From positions 62,001-126,000 of the forward strand of contig JAJDCO010000094.1 in NCBI GenBank assembly GCA_029260795.1: a DNA stretch of 64,000 nucleotides. Direction: 5' to 3'. Below the pieces are notes generated by a model. That model saw only the letters and a list, made by a program, of their open reading frames with translations. It did not search any database and had not been told where the DNA came from. The stretch's first letter is position 1. Every line of letters begins with the position of its first letter. The position numbers and the translations under genes were made by a program. This DNA comes from Planctomycetota bacterium. Its GTDB lineage: Bacteria > Planctomycetota > OFTM77. Positions 16,857 through 26,375 of the stretch are shown in pieces.

Positions 16857-19031
16857 CTACTCGAAGGTGAGCACGACCTGTCGCGAGATGATTCCGACAC
16901 CACCCGGAAAAGAGGCGTCCAGCGTGAAGGACGCCCCGTAGAACGTCGCCCCTGACGGAATGGACCCCGGTGGCACCTCGATCGTCGAGCGCGCGTAGCC
17001 TTCGACGTCCAGCAAGCCGCTGAACGGCGGGAAAGTGAACGAGAAGCCGACGAACGGGTCGGGGAATCCGACCGGAATCGTGCGACCGGCCACCGGAATG
17101 CCAGGAGCACTCTGGGTGGAAACGAGGATCTGGAACGGCTTCTGTGCTTGAGAGCGACCGAGGACATGGAAGTCGAAGCGGTTCCCCGAGGCGATCGTGC
17201 CGGTCACGACCAGCTCGTCCTGGGCCCAGGTCTCGACCCTTCCGAGATCGTTTCCGGCACCGCCGTCGGTGAGAGGTGCTCCGACGAGGATCTCGGAAAG
17301 GCCATCGGCGTCGATGTCGCCACCGGCAATCGCCGCACCGAGCCGGTCCCCCGCTTGATCCTGTCCGGGCCCTCCTTCGATTCGCCAAGACTCGCTGCGT
17401 CCGACGCCCGAGACCATGAGCACGGCACCATTCAAGCTTCCAATGATGGTGATTCCCGCCACCAGATCGGCGAGGCCGTCTCCATCGACGTCCGGAACGC
17501 TGATGAGTGACTGATAACGGGTGGCCGTGCCCGAGGACGGAACGACCTGCCGGAAGGACGTGTGATCCTGGCCAGAGTTGATCAGGATTCGCCCGAGGCT
17601 CGTGTAGGCATAGTCGGAGACGCCATCGCCGTCGACGTCGTCGAGCGCGGCGACCAGACCTTCGGTTCCGAAGCCGGGTCCGCCGATCTGATGGAGGACG
17701 GCCCCGTCGGCACCCGAGATCACGAAGATGCCGCCGAAGGTGCTCTTGCCATCGCCGGGTGCTCCGACCAGGAGATCGAGCACGCCGTCGCCGCTGAGGT
17801 CGTTGGACACCACGATCGGCTTGCCGAAGTTGCCCAAGGTAGCATCGGGATTCGGCACGCTGAGGAAGACGCCACTGCCGGTGCCCGAGTAGACCGTGAT
17901 CGCTCCATTCGACCCGACGATCAGATCGTCGACGAGGTCGCCGTCGAGATCTCCGACCGCGAGCGATCGCCCGAAAGCCGTCAGACCCGCTCCGGGAAGC
18001 AGAGTCGTCACGCGGGCACCCGTCGAGTCATAGAGATGCACTTCACCGACGCCGAGCTGGCTTGCCGGCGCTCCGACGACGATGTCCCGGACACCGTCTT
18101 GAGCCCAGTCGATGCCGACCAAGCTCGAGCCCAACGCGGCTTCGTTCGCAGCTCCGTTGCCATCCACGCGCAGCACGGGCTCGTCGTTGAAGCCGGCGTA
18201 CACCTGAATGGCACCGGCGGGACCACTCCCGCTGCTGCCGCCAATGGTCGAGCCCGGGACGCCGACCGCGTACTCGTGGAAACCATCGGCATCGAGGTCG
18301 CCGACCAAGCCGAGCGCCGACGCGAATCCGGCGCCACTCTCGGTCCCCTCATGCCGCCTCGAGGCGCTCATTGCCAACGGCGCGCGATACCGAATCTCGC
18401 CGCTCGTCGAGCCGTTTCGGTTCTGCAGCGCGATCAACCCTTTGCCCAGCGAGGCCGCAACCGGCGCCGTGGCGCTCAAAGTCGCCGAGTCGGTGACGGA
18501 GAGATCGCCGACCGGCTGACCGTCGATCGTCATGACCGTATCGGCCGTCTCCGTGAAGTTCCGCCCCGAGACTCGGATCGTGTCGCCACCGGCGACCGAC
18601 ACCGAGCCCGGCGTCACCTGGAAGATCTCGGGTGCCCCCACATAGAAGAAGGCCTGCGGCACCGTGACCTCGATCAGACTGTTCTGAATGACCACGTCCA
18701 CGACGCTCTCGACACCACCGGGAGCCCCCGGGATGCGGACGAGCATCTGTTCGCCGCTCGCGACCTCGATCACGGTCGCCGTCAAGGTCCCGAACAGGAC
18801 ACTCGAGTCTCCGACGTTCGTGAAGCCCGCGCCTTCGATGGTCACCGTCGTGCCACCCGCCAACGGCCCCGACGTCGGGCGCAAGACGAACGTCTTGACG
18901 TCGACGTCCACGTCGCTGCTCTTGCCTCCACCTCCGCCGCAGGCGGACAAGAGACACGTCAGCATGAAGAGAAGCACGAACGAGAAAGGCCCGGCGAACC
19001 GAACCGAACGGGAAACACGCCCGCTGCGCAT
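16857..19031 (-). CDS. TIG/FG-GAP repeat lipoprotein (second of a tandem pair)
   Basis: A 724-residue lipoprotein. The frame is open from 19097, but ATG 19031 has AAGGAG six bases upstream and begins a proper signal with lipobox LLSAC (Cys31), so 19031 was chosen. The lipobox is followed by a Gly run. Residues about 45-230 hold two TIG domains (LRPTSGPLAGGTTVTIEG and VTPGSVSVAGGDTIRVSG). Residues about 240-610 hold FG-GAP repeats (DLDADGFHEYAVG, DLDGDLVDDLIVG, DVDGDGVSDYAY, DIDADGLSEILVG). The C-terminal 110 residues form the same beta module as in the neighbour. The two genes clearly come from a duplication, but they have diverged in the number of TIG domains. Confidence 0.83.
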   Translation of the reverse strand: MRSGRVSRSVRFAGPFSFVLLFMLTCLLSACGGGGGKSSDVDVDVKTFVLRPTSGPLAGGTTVTIEGAGFTNVGDSSVLFGTLTATVIEVASGEQMLVRIPGAPGGVESVVDVVIQNSLIEVTVPQAFFYVGAPEIFQVTPGSVSVAGGDTIRVSGRNFTETADTVMTIDGQPVGDLSVTDSATLSATAPVAASLGKGLIALQNRNGSTSGEIRYRAPLAMSASRRHEGTESGAGFASALGLVGDLDADGFHEYAVGVPGSTIGGSSGSGPAGAIQVYAGFNDEPVLRVDGNGAANEAALGSSLVGIDWAQDGVRDIVVGAPASQLGVGEVHLYDSTGARVTTLLPGAGLTAFGRSLAVGDLDGDLVDDLIVGSNGAITVYSGTGSGVFLSVPNPDATLGNFGKPIVVSNDLSGDGVLDLLVGAPGDGKSTFGGIFVISGADGAVLHQIGGPGFGTEGLVAALDDVDGDGVSDYAYTSLGRILINSGQDHTSFRQVVPSSGTATRYQSLISVPDVDGDGLADLVAGITIIGSLNGAVLMVSGVGRSESWRIEGGPGQDQAGDRLGAAIAGGDIDADGLSEILVGAPLTDGGAGNDLGRVETWAQDELVVTGTIASGNRFDFHVLGRSQAQKPFQILVSTQSAPGIPVAGRTIPVGFPDPFVGFSFTFPPFSGLLDVEGYARSTIEVPPGSIPSGATFYGASFTLDASFPGGVGIISRQVVLTFE

Positions 19032-19329
19032 TCCTGTCTCCTTGGACACTAAGTTCCGTTGTCCGAGCCGCACGAACGCACCACCAAATCCATCCATCTG
19101 CGGAAGCGATGGTAGATCGTTCGAACTCGAATTGGGCAGGTTGATGCGCGAAGCATTCCCGGAAGCATTAAACCGTCAATCTATCGGTACTTCGAGTAGA
19201 GGGCCAGCGGAATCTCGCAGCCTTCGGTAACCCCGGATCCGCCCTGCCAGTCCAGAAAAGGGGTGCCGGCGGGGACGAGGGACCGCCCTTCGACGACGGT
19301 GCTCGAGCTTCCCGTGGGATTCCCCTCCG
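19032..19329. other. Divergent intergenic region
   Basis: The 298 bases between the divergent FG-GAP lipoprotein gene and comEC must hold both promoters. Apart from the AAGGAG site at 19038-19043 (minus), I see no convincing -35/-10 pair, repeat or small ORF. Confidence 0.4.
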
Positions 19330-21657
19330 ATGCCGACCGGTTCGCCTCCTCCCCGTCCCTCCTATCCTCAGCCTTGCTGGCTGCCCGCCCTCTCGATCGT
19401 CGCCGGCCAAACCCTCGCCCGAGGCGGCGCCCCGCTGGCATGGACTCTCGGAGCCCTTGCCGCCGCCGTGCTCGCTTGGCTCGGTCCTCGGCCTTCCCGA
19501 GCGGCTGCGTTGGCCTGCTTGGCTTTCGCATCCGGTCTCCTCACCGGTCGAGACCAGCAGCCGGAGCTCCTTTCGCACGGGCCGCCACGTAGGGTGCGCG
19601 TCACGGGCGTCCTCGAAGAGCGACGGCCGACACCCTTCGGCGGTGAGCGAGCGCTGCTCGAAGTGCTGCGACCCGCCGAGGTGCGAGGAGCTCGCCTTCA
19701 AGTCGTCACCGAGGACGTCTTGGATCGGCAGCTCGTGCCAGGTGACCACTTGGAGCTGGTCGGGCTGCTGACGGGATTCGAAGGACCAGGAAACCCCACC
19801 GACTTCGACTCGCGACAATGGGCGCGCCGAAAGGGACTTCAAGGGCGTCTCCGGGTCTCTCGCGGCGCCACGGTGCGTCTTGTCGAGCGGGCCTCGCTCG
19901 GACGGCAGGGGATCGAGCGTCTCCGGCGAGCGATCGGGAACTCACTCGATCGACATCTCTCGAAGGCGTCGTCCTCCCTCGCCAGCGCCTTGATCCTCGG
20001 CGAGCGCCATCGACTCGACTCCGACTTTCAGAAGGCGCTCACCCGCGCGGGAGGGGCCCACTTTCTGGCGGTGAGCGGCCTTCACGTCGGGCTCCTGCTT
20101 GGCATCGCCCGTTGGTTGATCGGTCCCCGATCCGGCAAGGCGGCTCGCCTCGGATTGGCGAGCGTCCTGATCGGCTATGCCGCCTTGGCCGGTAGCTCGG
20201 CCGCGACGCTGCGGGCAACGGCCATCGCGCTCCTTTGGCTCGGCGCCGAGGCTCGGCGACGCCCCTGCAGCCCGCGAAACATGATGGGCGCGGTGTTGCT
20301 CGCCTCGCTGTTGTTGAATCCTGCCTGGCTCGAAGACCCCGGCCTCCAGCTCTCGTTCTCCGCCGTGCTCGCGATCCTGGTCGGGACCGAGCTCCTCGAC
20401 CGGCGGGCGCGCCCGGTCCGGCGTTGGCAACGGGCCCTCGTCGTCTCGACGTCCGCCTGGCTAGGAACGATTCCCACCTGCGCGGTTCACTTCGGTGCCA
20501 TCCACCCGGCTTCGCCGCTCGTGAGCCTGCTTCTTCTCCCGCTCTTCCTCGCGGCGTTGTCGCTGAGCTTCCTCGCCGTGCTCGGGCTCGGAGTACCCGT
20601 CCTCATGCCGGGCGTCGATGGAGCGCTGAGTGGCGTGTCTTCGATCATCCATGCGGCCGCACGAGTCGTGGCCGACCTGCCCGGGACGACCGTGTCCATT
20701 CCGCCTCCGAGCGTCGGCGCGTGGATCGCCATCGGCTGCTGGGTCGTGGTGGTCGGCAGGCGAGCCTCACCGCGATGGATGGCCGCCCTGGTGGCGTGCG
20801 TCGTGCTGCTGTGGTCAGCGGGGCGAGAGCCGGCAACGGACCCGCCCCTGACGCTGATTGGTCTGGACGTCGGACACGGGTCGGCGCTCTTGATTCGTGC
20901 CGGATCACGCGACTTCCTCGTCGATGCGGGCTCGGCTCATCGACCCCGCGTCGGCTCTCGGCTCATCCTCCCCATGCTCGATCGATACGGCATCGACCGG
21001 CTCGACGCCTTGATTCTCACGCATCCCGACCACGACCACATCTCTGGCGTCCGTGAGCTGGTCGAGGCGAATCGCGTCGCCCACGTCATCGTCTCCGCCT
21101 ACTTTGGCGTCGACGCCGTCGGTGTCCGCCTGCTCGATTGGCTTCGACATCGTCGAGTTCCCGTCTCGATCGTCGGAGCCGACGATCGCCTGGACGTCGC
21201 TGGGGTAAGATTGGACTTTCATCACCCACCCCGTCATGCCGGCCCGAGCCACCGCGCGCCCTACTCGCGCAACGATGCGTCCTTGACGTTCAGCCTCGAG
21301 GCGAATGGTCAACGTGTGCTGATTACGGGAGACCTCGAGAAGGCCGGCATCGCCGCCTTGATCCATCGGCCGCCGCCGCCGCCTCACGCCGTCCTCCTAC
21401 TCCCCCATCACGGAAACCGAGTCGCGAGCCTCGCCGACCTGTGCCGATGGGCCGGCGCTCCCCTCGCCGTGGCGAGCCGCAGTGATCGATTCGACCTGTC
21501 GTCGACGCAACGCACGTGCAGACGCCTCGGCATCGCCCTCTACACGACCGACCGCCATGGCGCCCTGACGGTGGTCCCGGCGAAGCGTCCTCGCAGCGAG
21601 GGATACCGGAGCCGGGCGCGGAGCGCGGCGTTGATCGAATCGGCACAAGGGCGGTAG
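19330..21657 (+). CDS. comEC: ComEC/Rec2 DNA-uptake channel protein
   Basis: A 775-residue polytopic membrane protein for import of single-stranded DNA in natural transformation. An N-terminal helix pair (residues about 15-70) precedes a soluble OB-like domain (about 85-180). The competence domain follows, with the hallmark HFLAVSGLHVGLLLG (His244) and about seven membrane helices to residue 500. The C-terminal metallo-beta-lactamase-like domain is intact, with LTHPDHDHISG (His565, Asp567, Asp569, His570), ITGDLE and LLPHHGN. Start ATG 19330 has only a weak ribosome site. No other competence gene is nearby, which is normal for comEC in these phyla. Confidence 0.93.
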   Translation: MPTGSPPPRPSYPQPCWLPALSIVAGQTLARGGAPLAWTLGALAAAVLAWLGPRPSRAAALACLAFASGLLTGRDQQPELLSHGPPRRVRVTGVLEERRPTPFGGERALLEVLRPAEVRGARLQVVTEDVLDRQLVPGDHLELVGLLTGFEGPGNPTDFDSRQWARRKGLQGRLRVSRGATVRLVERASLGRQGIERLRRAIGNSLDRHLSKASSSLASALILGERHRLDSDFQKALTRAGGAHFLAVSGLHVGLLLGIARWLIGPRSGKAARLGLASVLIGYAALAGSSAATLRATAIALLWLGAEARRRPCSPRNMMGAVLLASLLLNPAWLEDPGLQLSFSAVLAILVGTELLDRRARPVRRWQRALVVSTSAWLGTIPTCAVHFGAIHPASPLVSLLLLPLFLAALSLSFLAVLGLGVPVLMPGVDGALSGVSSIIHAAARVVADLPGTTVSIPPPSVGAWIAIGCWVVVVGRRASPRWMAALVACVVLLWSAGREPATDPPLTLIGLDVGHGSALLIRAGSRDFLVDAGSAHRPRVGSRLILPMLDRYGIDRLDALILTHPDHDHISGVRELVEANRVAHVIVSAYFGVDAVGVRLLDWLRHRRVPVSIVGADDRLDVAGVRLDFHHPPRHAGPSHRAPYSRNDASLTFSLEANGQRVLITGDLEKAGIAALIHRPPPPPHAVLLLPHHGNRVASLADLCRWAGAPLAVASRSDRFDLSSTQRTCRRLGIALYTTDRHGALTVVPAKRPRSEGYRSRARSAALIESAQGR

Positions 21658-21660
21658 ACT
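21631..21660 (+). promoter_or_regulatory. Candidate promoter for the ECF sigma gene
   Basis: TTGATC (21631-21636) and TAGACT (21655-21660) are 18 bp apart, inside the last codons of comEC and 27 bases before the sigma-factor ATG. The fit is four to five of six in each box, so this is a proposal only. Confidence 0.35.
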
Positions 21661-21687
21661 CCAACTTCACCGCAGCAGGGAAGCGAC

Positions 21688-22308
21688 ATGGATGCCACCA
21701 CGACTCGCGAGCTTGTTCGACGATTCCAACAGGGCGATCGCGCAACCTTCGACGTCCTCTATGCGAGGTTCTACCCACGCCTGAGACTTCTGGCCCGCTG
21801 CCGGCTTCCCGCCCCCTTTCGCGGCAAGCTGTCCTCCGAGGATCTCGTCCAGAGCTCGTTCATTGAAGCGCTGACACATCTCGACCGGTTTTCGAACTAC
21901 CGCAGCGATGGCCTCTTCCTGCAGTGGCTGTCGACGATTCTCATGAACAAGCTCCGGGACCGCATCGACCATCACACCGCCGGCAAGCGGGATGTACGGC
22001 GAGAAGAGCCGCCGGCGAGCTCGACCTCGGCTCTGGGCATCGAATCGCGGACGGGCCCGCTCGAGGGTGTGATTCGACAAGAGGAGCTCGAGCGACTCGA
22101 GTTGTGCCTGCTGGACCTGGAAGAGTCGGCCCGCGAGGTTCTCTTGCTCCGCTGGTTTTGCGAGATGACTTGGGAAGAGCTGGGCGCCTCGGTGGGCATC
22201 TCCGGAGCCGCGGCGCAGCAGCGTGGACTACGCGCCCAGGTGAAGCTGGCATCGGCCTGGCACCGGCGCTTCCCGGGACAGGTCCCGGCGCTCGATTCGG
22301 CGCGTTGA
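21688..22308 (+). CDS. ECF-type RNA polymerase sigma factor
   Basis: A 206-residue sigma70-family regulator with regions 2 and 4 only. Region 2 runs from RELVRRFQQGDRATFDVLYARFYPRL through the core SSEDLVQSSFIEALTHL, and region 4 is LEESAREVLLLRWFCEMTW with helix-turn-helix EELGASVGISGAAAQQRG. The SEDLVQ-type region 2.2 and the absence of an adjacent anti-sigma gene are typical of the planctomycete ECF groups linked to Ser/Thr kinases. The next gene, 153 bases on, is exactly such a kinase, which suggests control by phosphorylation rather than by an anti-sigma factor. Start ATG 21688 follows AGGGAAG. Confidence 0.92.
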   Translation: MDATTTRELVRRFQQGDRATFDVLYARFYPRLRLLARCRLPAPFRGKLSSEDLVQSSFIEALTHLDRFSNYRSDGLFLQWLSTILMNKLRDRIDHHTAGKRDVRREEPPASSTSALGIESRTGPLEGVIRQEELERLELCLLDLEESAREVLLLRWFCEMTWEELGASVGISGAAAQQRGLRAQVKLASAWHRRFPGQVPALDSAR

Positions 22309-22461
22309 GGCCCGACTCCCACGCCCGGAATCCCGTCCGACCGATTTCAGGCGTCGTGGATCGGCGCCATCTGCGTCGAGAATACGGAGCCCTGCTCGGA
22401 GCGGTCGAATCCGATGTGCCGGATCACCCCATCGAGCCGAGGTCGGGAGTATGAGGAATTC

Positions 22462-24444
22462 ATGGAAGACCGCGAATCGGATCACCCATCCGAAGAGGAG
22501 CTCGACGACGTCGAGGCCCTGGTGATGGAGTACCTGCGCATGACCGAGCGGGCCGACCCGGCGGTCCTCGAGTCTTTCCTTAGGGAACGAGTGCCCCCCC
22601 ATCGGGCCGACCGAGTGCGCCACACAATCGACGCAACGCTGGGTTTGGGTACTCTGCTGGCGGCCATGGCGGATCCCACCCCGGCCTCGCCGGAGTCGAG
22701 CTCTCTGCCGCCGGGACGATCCGTGGGCGAGTACAGAATCGTCAGCCAGCTGGGCAGCGGCGGGATGGGCACGGTCTATTTGGCGGACCAACCCTCACTC
22801 TCCCGTCAAGTGGCGCTCAAGGTTCTGCACCCCGTACTGGCAGCCTTGCCCGAGAGTCGAGCCCGATTCCACCGGGAGGCTCTGGCTGGCGCCAAGCTCC
22901 GCCACGATGGAATCGCTCCCATCCACGTGGTCGGCGAAAGAGACGGTCTGGTGTTCTTCGCGATGGACTACGTCCCCGGCCAGTCGCTCGCAGACTGGCT
23001 CGAGCGGCCGAGCGAGTCTCTCCCTGCCTTCGGTCCTCGAAGCGTGGGTGAGAAAGCCAGGTTGATCGCGTGGGTGGCCGAGGCCCTCGAGCATGCGCAC
23101 TCACGCGGCATCATTCATCGCGATGTGAAGCCTCAGAACATTCTCCTCGATACGAGCGGACGACCGAAGCTGGTCGACTTCGGACTCGCCAAAGAGATCG
23201 ATCGCCCCTCCGAGACCGCGCCGGGTCTCGTGCTCGGCACGCCCTACTACATGAGTCCCGAACAAATCGAAGGTCGACCGGGAACCGTCGATCACCGGAC
23301 CGACGTGTTCTCGTTGGGCGTCGTCCTGTATGAGCTGCTCACGGGTACGCGCCCATTCGAGGGCGATGGCGTGGGCGCCATCCAACGGGCCCTCTTGTCC
23401 AAGGATCCCCGTCGGCCCCGTCGTCTCGATCCCACCTTGCCGCGTGACTTGGAAACGGTCTGTCTGAAGGCTCTCGAGAAGACTCCGGCCCAACGCTACT
23501 CCTCGGCAGCCGAGCTGGCAGCCGACCTGCGCCGCTTCCTCGGCTTCGAGGCCATCCACGCCCGCCCGAATCGTGTCGTCACGATGACGGTGAAGTGGGT
23601 CCGGCGCCATCGGGGTCTCGCACTGGGACTCGTTGTGAGCGCGGTCCTCGGTGCCGGACTGCTGTCTCAGATCATCCAGAACCGACAGGCCGAGCAAGCC
23701 CTCTCGGATCAACAAGTCTTGCTCCGAATCCTCCGAACCAACTTGGGAGGGAAAGCACTGACCATTGCCGACGCCCGTTGGCTCGAAGAGCGGGTCCCGG
23801 ACGCCGAGGCCCGCTCGATGATTCTCGCGGACCCTCTCGCCGAAGACTCTTGGCGAGCGCTGGAGGAGAGGCTCCCTCGTTTGCGGACACCCTCGAACCG
23901 GGAGCTCACCCTGCTCGCACCCCGAGCTGCCACGACCGACTCCCGGCCGCGCTTCGTGTTGGAGCTTCCTCCCACGGAGGGCCGGCTCTGGACGCTGGTT
24001 CTGTGGCTCTGGCCCGCAGAGGGTGACCCGCTTCGGGTCGACCTCGAGCAGGAGGCACCCCCCGATGACCGACTCCGACTCGAGTGGCCGTTGGAGCCGC
24101 TCGCGCCCGGTCGCTACGTCTGGTCCGTCGGCTACGATCGCGCGGCGCACCCGGCGCGATCCGAGTCCGCGCGTGTGCAACCGGTCAGCCTGGAGGTCGT
24201 CGACCCGAAGGTTCGAGACGAGATTCTGCTTCGAACGTCCGCACCGCTTCTTCGAGCGGCCGCGCTGATCGCTCGCCATCTCGCTGAAGACGCCCTGAAC
24301 GAGCTGAATCGTCTCGAGGGTCAGGACCAGCCGCCCGAGGCACAACGGCTGGCAGCCCTCCTCCGCGGACATGCCGCCGTCTTGCTCGCGGATCCCGAGC
24401 ACTTCGCTTCGGCCCGGTCGTCCGTTCGTGCGAGCCAGCGCTGA
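22462..24444 (+). CDS. Transmembrane Ser/Thr protein kinase
   Basis: A 660-residue membrane kinase. The open frame starts at 22414, but ATG 22462 has GAGGA four bases upstream and was chosen. About 90 acidic N-terminal residues precede the kinase domain (about 92-370): Gly loop LGSGGMGTVYLA, Lys120 in VALK, catalytic HRDVKPQN (Asp221), DFG Asp239, and activation segment GTPYYMSPEQI. Everything needed for activity is present. One membrane helix (LALGLVVSAVLGAGLLSQII, about 380-405) leads to an outer part of about 250 residues with a beta-sandwich-like segment (APGRYVWSVGYD) and a short helical tail. It probably senses an envelope cue and signals to the ECF sigma factor encoded just upstream. 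Confidence 0.92.
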   Translation: MEDRESDHPSEEELDDVEALVMEYLRMTERADPAVLESFLRERVPPHRADRVRHTIDATLGLGTLLAAMADPTPASPESSSLPPGRSVGEYRIVSQLGSGGMGTVYLADQPSLSRQVALKVLHPVLAALPESRARFHREALAGAKLRHDGIAPIHVVGERDGLVFFAMDYVPGQSLADWLERPSESLPAFGPRSVGEKARLIAWVAEALEHAHSRGIIHRDVKPQNILLDTSGRPKLVDFGLAKEIDRPSETAPGLVLGTPYYMSPEQIEGRPGTVDHRTDVFSLGVVLYELLTGTRPFEGDGVGAIQRALLSKDPRRPRRLDPTLPRDLETVCLKALEKTPAQRYSSAAELAADLRRFLGFEAIHARPNRVVTMTVKWVRRHRGLALGLVVSAVLGAGLLSQIIQNRQAEQALSDQQVLLRILRTNLGGKALTIADARWLEERVPDAEARSMILADPLAEDSWRALEERLPRLRTPSNRELTLLAPRAATTDSRPRFVLELPPTEGRLWTLVLWLWPAEGDPLRVDLEQEAPPDDRLRLEWPLEPLAPGRYVWSVGYDRAAHPARSESARVQPVSLEVVDPKVRDEILLRTSAPLLRAAALIARHLAEDALNELNRLEGQDQPPEAQRLAALLRGHAAVLLADPEHFASARSSVRASQR

Positions 24445-24576
24445 GCCCGACTCTCGGGTCCACGCTCCGAGGAAACGAGAATCTGCGTCGTGCTGACGAG
24501 CGACTCCCCGTCGAGGTCCCTGGCGAGGGCTCGAGAGCCTCGCGTTCGACTCCGCTCACTGTCAGGGAGAACACCG

Positions 24577-26247
24577 ATGTCGACTCGAATCATGTGGTTG
24601 CCGTTCGTCATTCTCGTGTTGCTCGTGGGTCAAGCGGGAGCTTGGCAGCTGCGATCGCCTCGCGTCGTCGGCGAAGGGCCGACGGAAAGTGCCGGCATGC
24701 TCGCCCACTCCAATGGCGACGTGCTGCTGTGGAACGAGCGAGGTGTGTTCATCTCGTCGCCCCTCGTGAACACGACGACCGAGCTCACCTCTCCGACCGG
24801 CACTTCCCTCGAAAACGTCCGTGGCGCGACGATCGATGCCGGCCCCTCGGCCGAGGTCTGGGTGTGGACGGACGAAGGTGTCTTCCGCCACATCTTCGGG
24901 TCGAACACGACCGTCGAGATCACGCGCGGCTCGGATCGCCTCGTCGAGGTGCAGGGAATCCTCTCCGACCCGGTCCACGGGACGTGGCTGTGGAATGCCA
25001 ACGGTGTCTACCGGCACGCCCCCGGCACCCCTTTCGCCACCCCCATCACCAATCCCGGCGGCACGTCCATTCTCGAGACACGCGGCATTGCGATCAGTGG
25101 CCCGCTGGGAGTTTGGATCTGGAGCGCGGATGCACTGTTTCTCCACGCGTTCGGCACCACGACGACCGTCGAGGCCCTCGATCCCGGGGGGGCATCCGTT
25201 CGCGGAGCGCGCAGCGTCGTCTTCGATCTCCCGAACTCGTGCGTCTGGACCTGGACCCATCGTTGGGTCGGTGGCTACAAGTCCGGAGTCCTGACGGCCA
25301 GCGAGGTCGTCGACTCCGCGTCCCGCTCGATTGCTGGCTTGCGCGGCCTGATCGTCGGAACGGTCGGGACTCTCTATTGGAACCGCGATCGCGTCTTCGG
25401 GCACGTTTTCGGCTCACCGCTCTCGACCGAGATCACGTCGCCCTCGGGCGCATCGCTCTTGGATGTCCGAGGGTTGGTCAATGACCTCGCGGGCGTGCCC
25501 TGGATGTGGACGCCGACGGGCGTCTTCATTCACGTCATCGGTACCTCGACCACGTCCGAGATCACCGATCCAAGCGGCGGACCGATCGTTGGAACGCGCG
25601 CGCTGGCCTCGGTGCCGACGACCGGCAACTGGATCGTCACGGAAGCTCGGGTGCTCGGGCACGTGGCATTGACGACCACGACGGTGGAGGTGACCGATCC
25701 GTCGGGCGCATCGATCACGAAAGCGCGAGGAGTCCTCCACAATCAGACGGGAGCAACCTCGGCCTGGATATGGAATGACCGCCAGGTCCTCCTGCATGCC
25801 TTCGGAACGAATACGACCGTCGAGATTACGGATTCCAGTGCCGGGAGCATCGCCGACTGCTGGGGGCTCGTCATCAACTCGGCTGGCAGTGCCCACCTTC
25901 GGAATCCGCTCGCGACCTACCGCCACGCCTTCGGCACTCCGATGGCACCCGAGATCACCGACCCGTCGGGCTCGAAGCTCACGTCGATCGACTGGGCCTC
26001 GGAACGGGCCTTGGCCGTCGTGAAGGGATTCAACATGCCGGCCGCCGGAAGTGATCAAGACGCCTCGCCCTTTCGGGTCTTCGCCTCGGGAACACTGACG
26101 AATGCGGGGCCTGTCCCACGAGGCCCGTCCGCAGGGCTCAGCGCTGTCCTGGCGGGCAATGGTGTTCAAATCGTCCGCAATGGGCGCGAAGGGACTTCAC
26201 TTCAGGTTGCTCGATCCGCCCTCCTCATTCGGCCTCGCGTGCATTGA
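24577..26247 (+). CDS. Secreted protein of about ten 43-residue W-x-W repeats (propeller-like)
   Basis: A 556-residue exported protein that I cannot place in a named family. ATG 24577, with GGGAGA about eight bases upstream, gives a Sec signal (MWLPFVILVLLVGQAGA); the longer frame from 24490 would bury it. Residues about 45-490 are about ten imperfect copies of one unit: R-G, eight to ten residues, W-x-W, five residues, G-V-F-x-H-x-F-G-T, then T-T-x-E-I-T-D-P-S-G-A-S-I. Clear copies include VWVWTDEGVFRHIFGS, VWIWSADALFLHAFGT and AWIWNDRQVLLHAFGT. The period, the WxW strand and the closing DPSG turn suggest a beta-propeller or solenoid. The last 65 residues (from about FNMPAAGSD) are distinct. 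It lies between the kinase and the CHAT gene, in the same direction. Confidence 0.75.
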   Translation: MSTRIMWLPFVILVLLVGQAGAWQLRSPRVVGEGPTESAGMLAHSNGDVLLWNERGVFISSPLVNTTTELTSPTGTSLENVRGATIDAGPSAEVWVWTDEGVFRHIFGSNTTVEITRGSDRLVEVQGILSDPVHGTWLWNANGVYRHAPGTPFATPITNPGGTSILETRGIAISGPLGVWIWSADALFLHAFGTTTTVEALDPGGASVRGARSVVFDLPNSCVWTWTHRWVGGYKSGVLTASEVVDSASRSIAGLRGLIVGTVGTLYWNRDRVFGHVFGSPLSTEITSPSGASLLDVRGLVNDLAGVPWMWTPTGVFIHVIGTSTTSEITDPSGGPIVGTRALASVPTTGNWIVTEARVLGHVALTTTTVEVTDPSGASITKARGVLHNQTGATSAWIWNDRQVLLHAFGTNTTVEITDSSAGSIADCWGLVINSAGSAHLRNPLATYRHAFGTPMAPEITDPSGSKLTSIDWASERALAVVKGFNMPAAGSDQDASPFRVFASGTLTNAGPVPRGPSAGLSAVLAGNGVQIVRNGREGTSLQVARSALLIRPRVH

Positions 26248-26264
26248 TCCGGGAGGGGCAGAAT

Positions 26265-26294
26265 CGCTCCGATCCTCATCGCTCCGATCCTCGG
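26265..26294. repeat. 15-bp tandem duplication upstream of the CHAT gene
   Basis: TCGCTCCGATCCTCA (26265-26279) is followed directly by TCGCTCCGATCCTCG (26280-26294). The pair ends 24 bases before an extended -10 element and could be a double regulator site. Confidence 0.6.
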
Positions 26295-26318
26295 CCAGCC
26301 GACGAATCGGTCGGGCCT

Positions 26319-26327
26319 GATATGATC
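26319..26327 (+). promoter_or_regulatory. Candidate extended -10 promoter for the CHAT gene
   Basis: TGATATGAT is an extended -10 element (TGn followed by TATGAT). No good -35 is present at the usual distance, as is common for extended -10 promoters. The CHAT start is 49 bases downstream. Confidence 0.4.
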
Positions 26328-26375
26328 GGAGCGGCTCTCTTCCCCTCTGGGCTTCGAGCACGAGGATGCCCCGCC

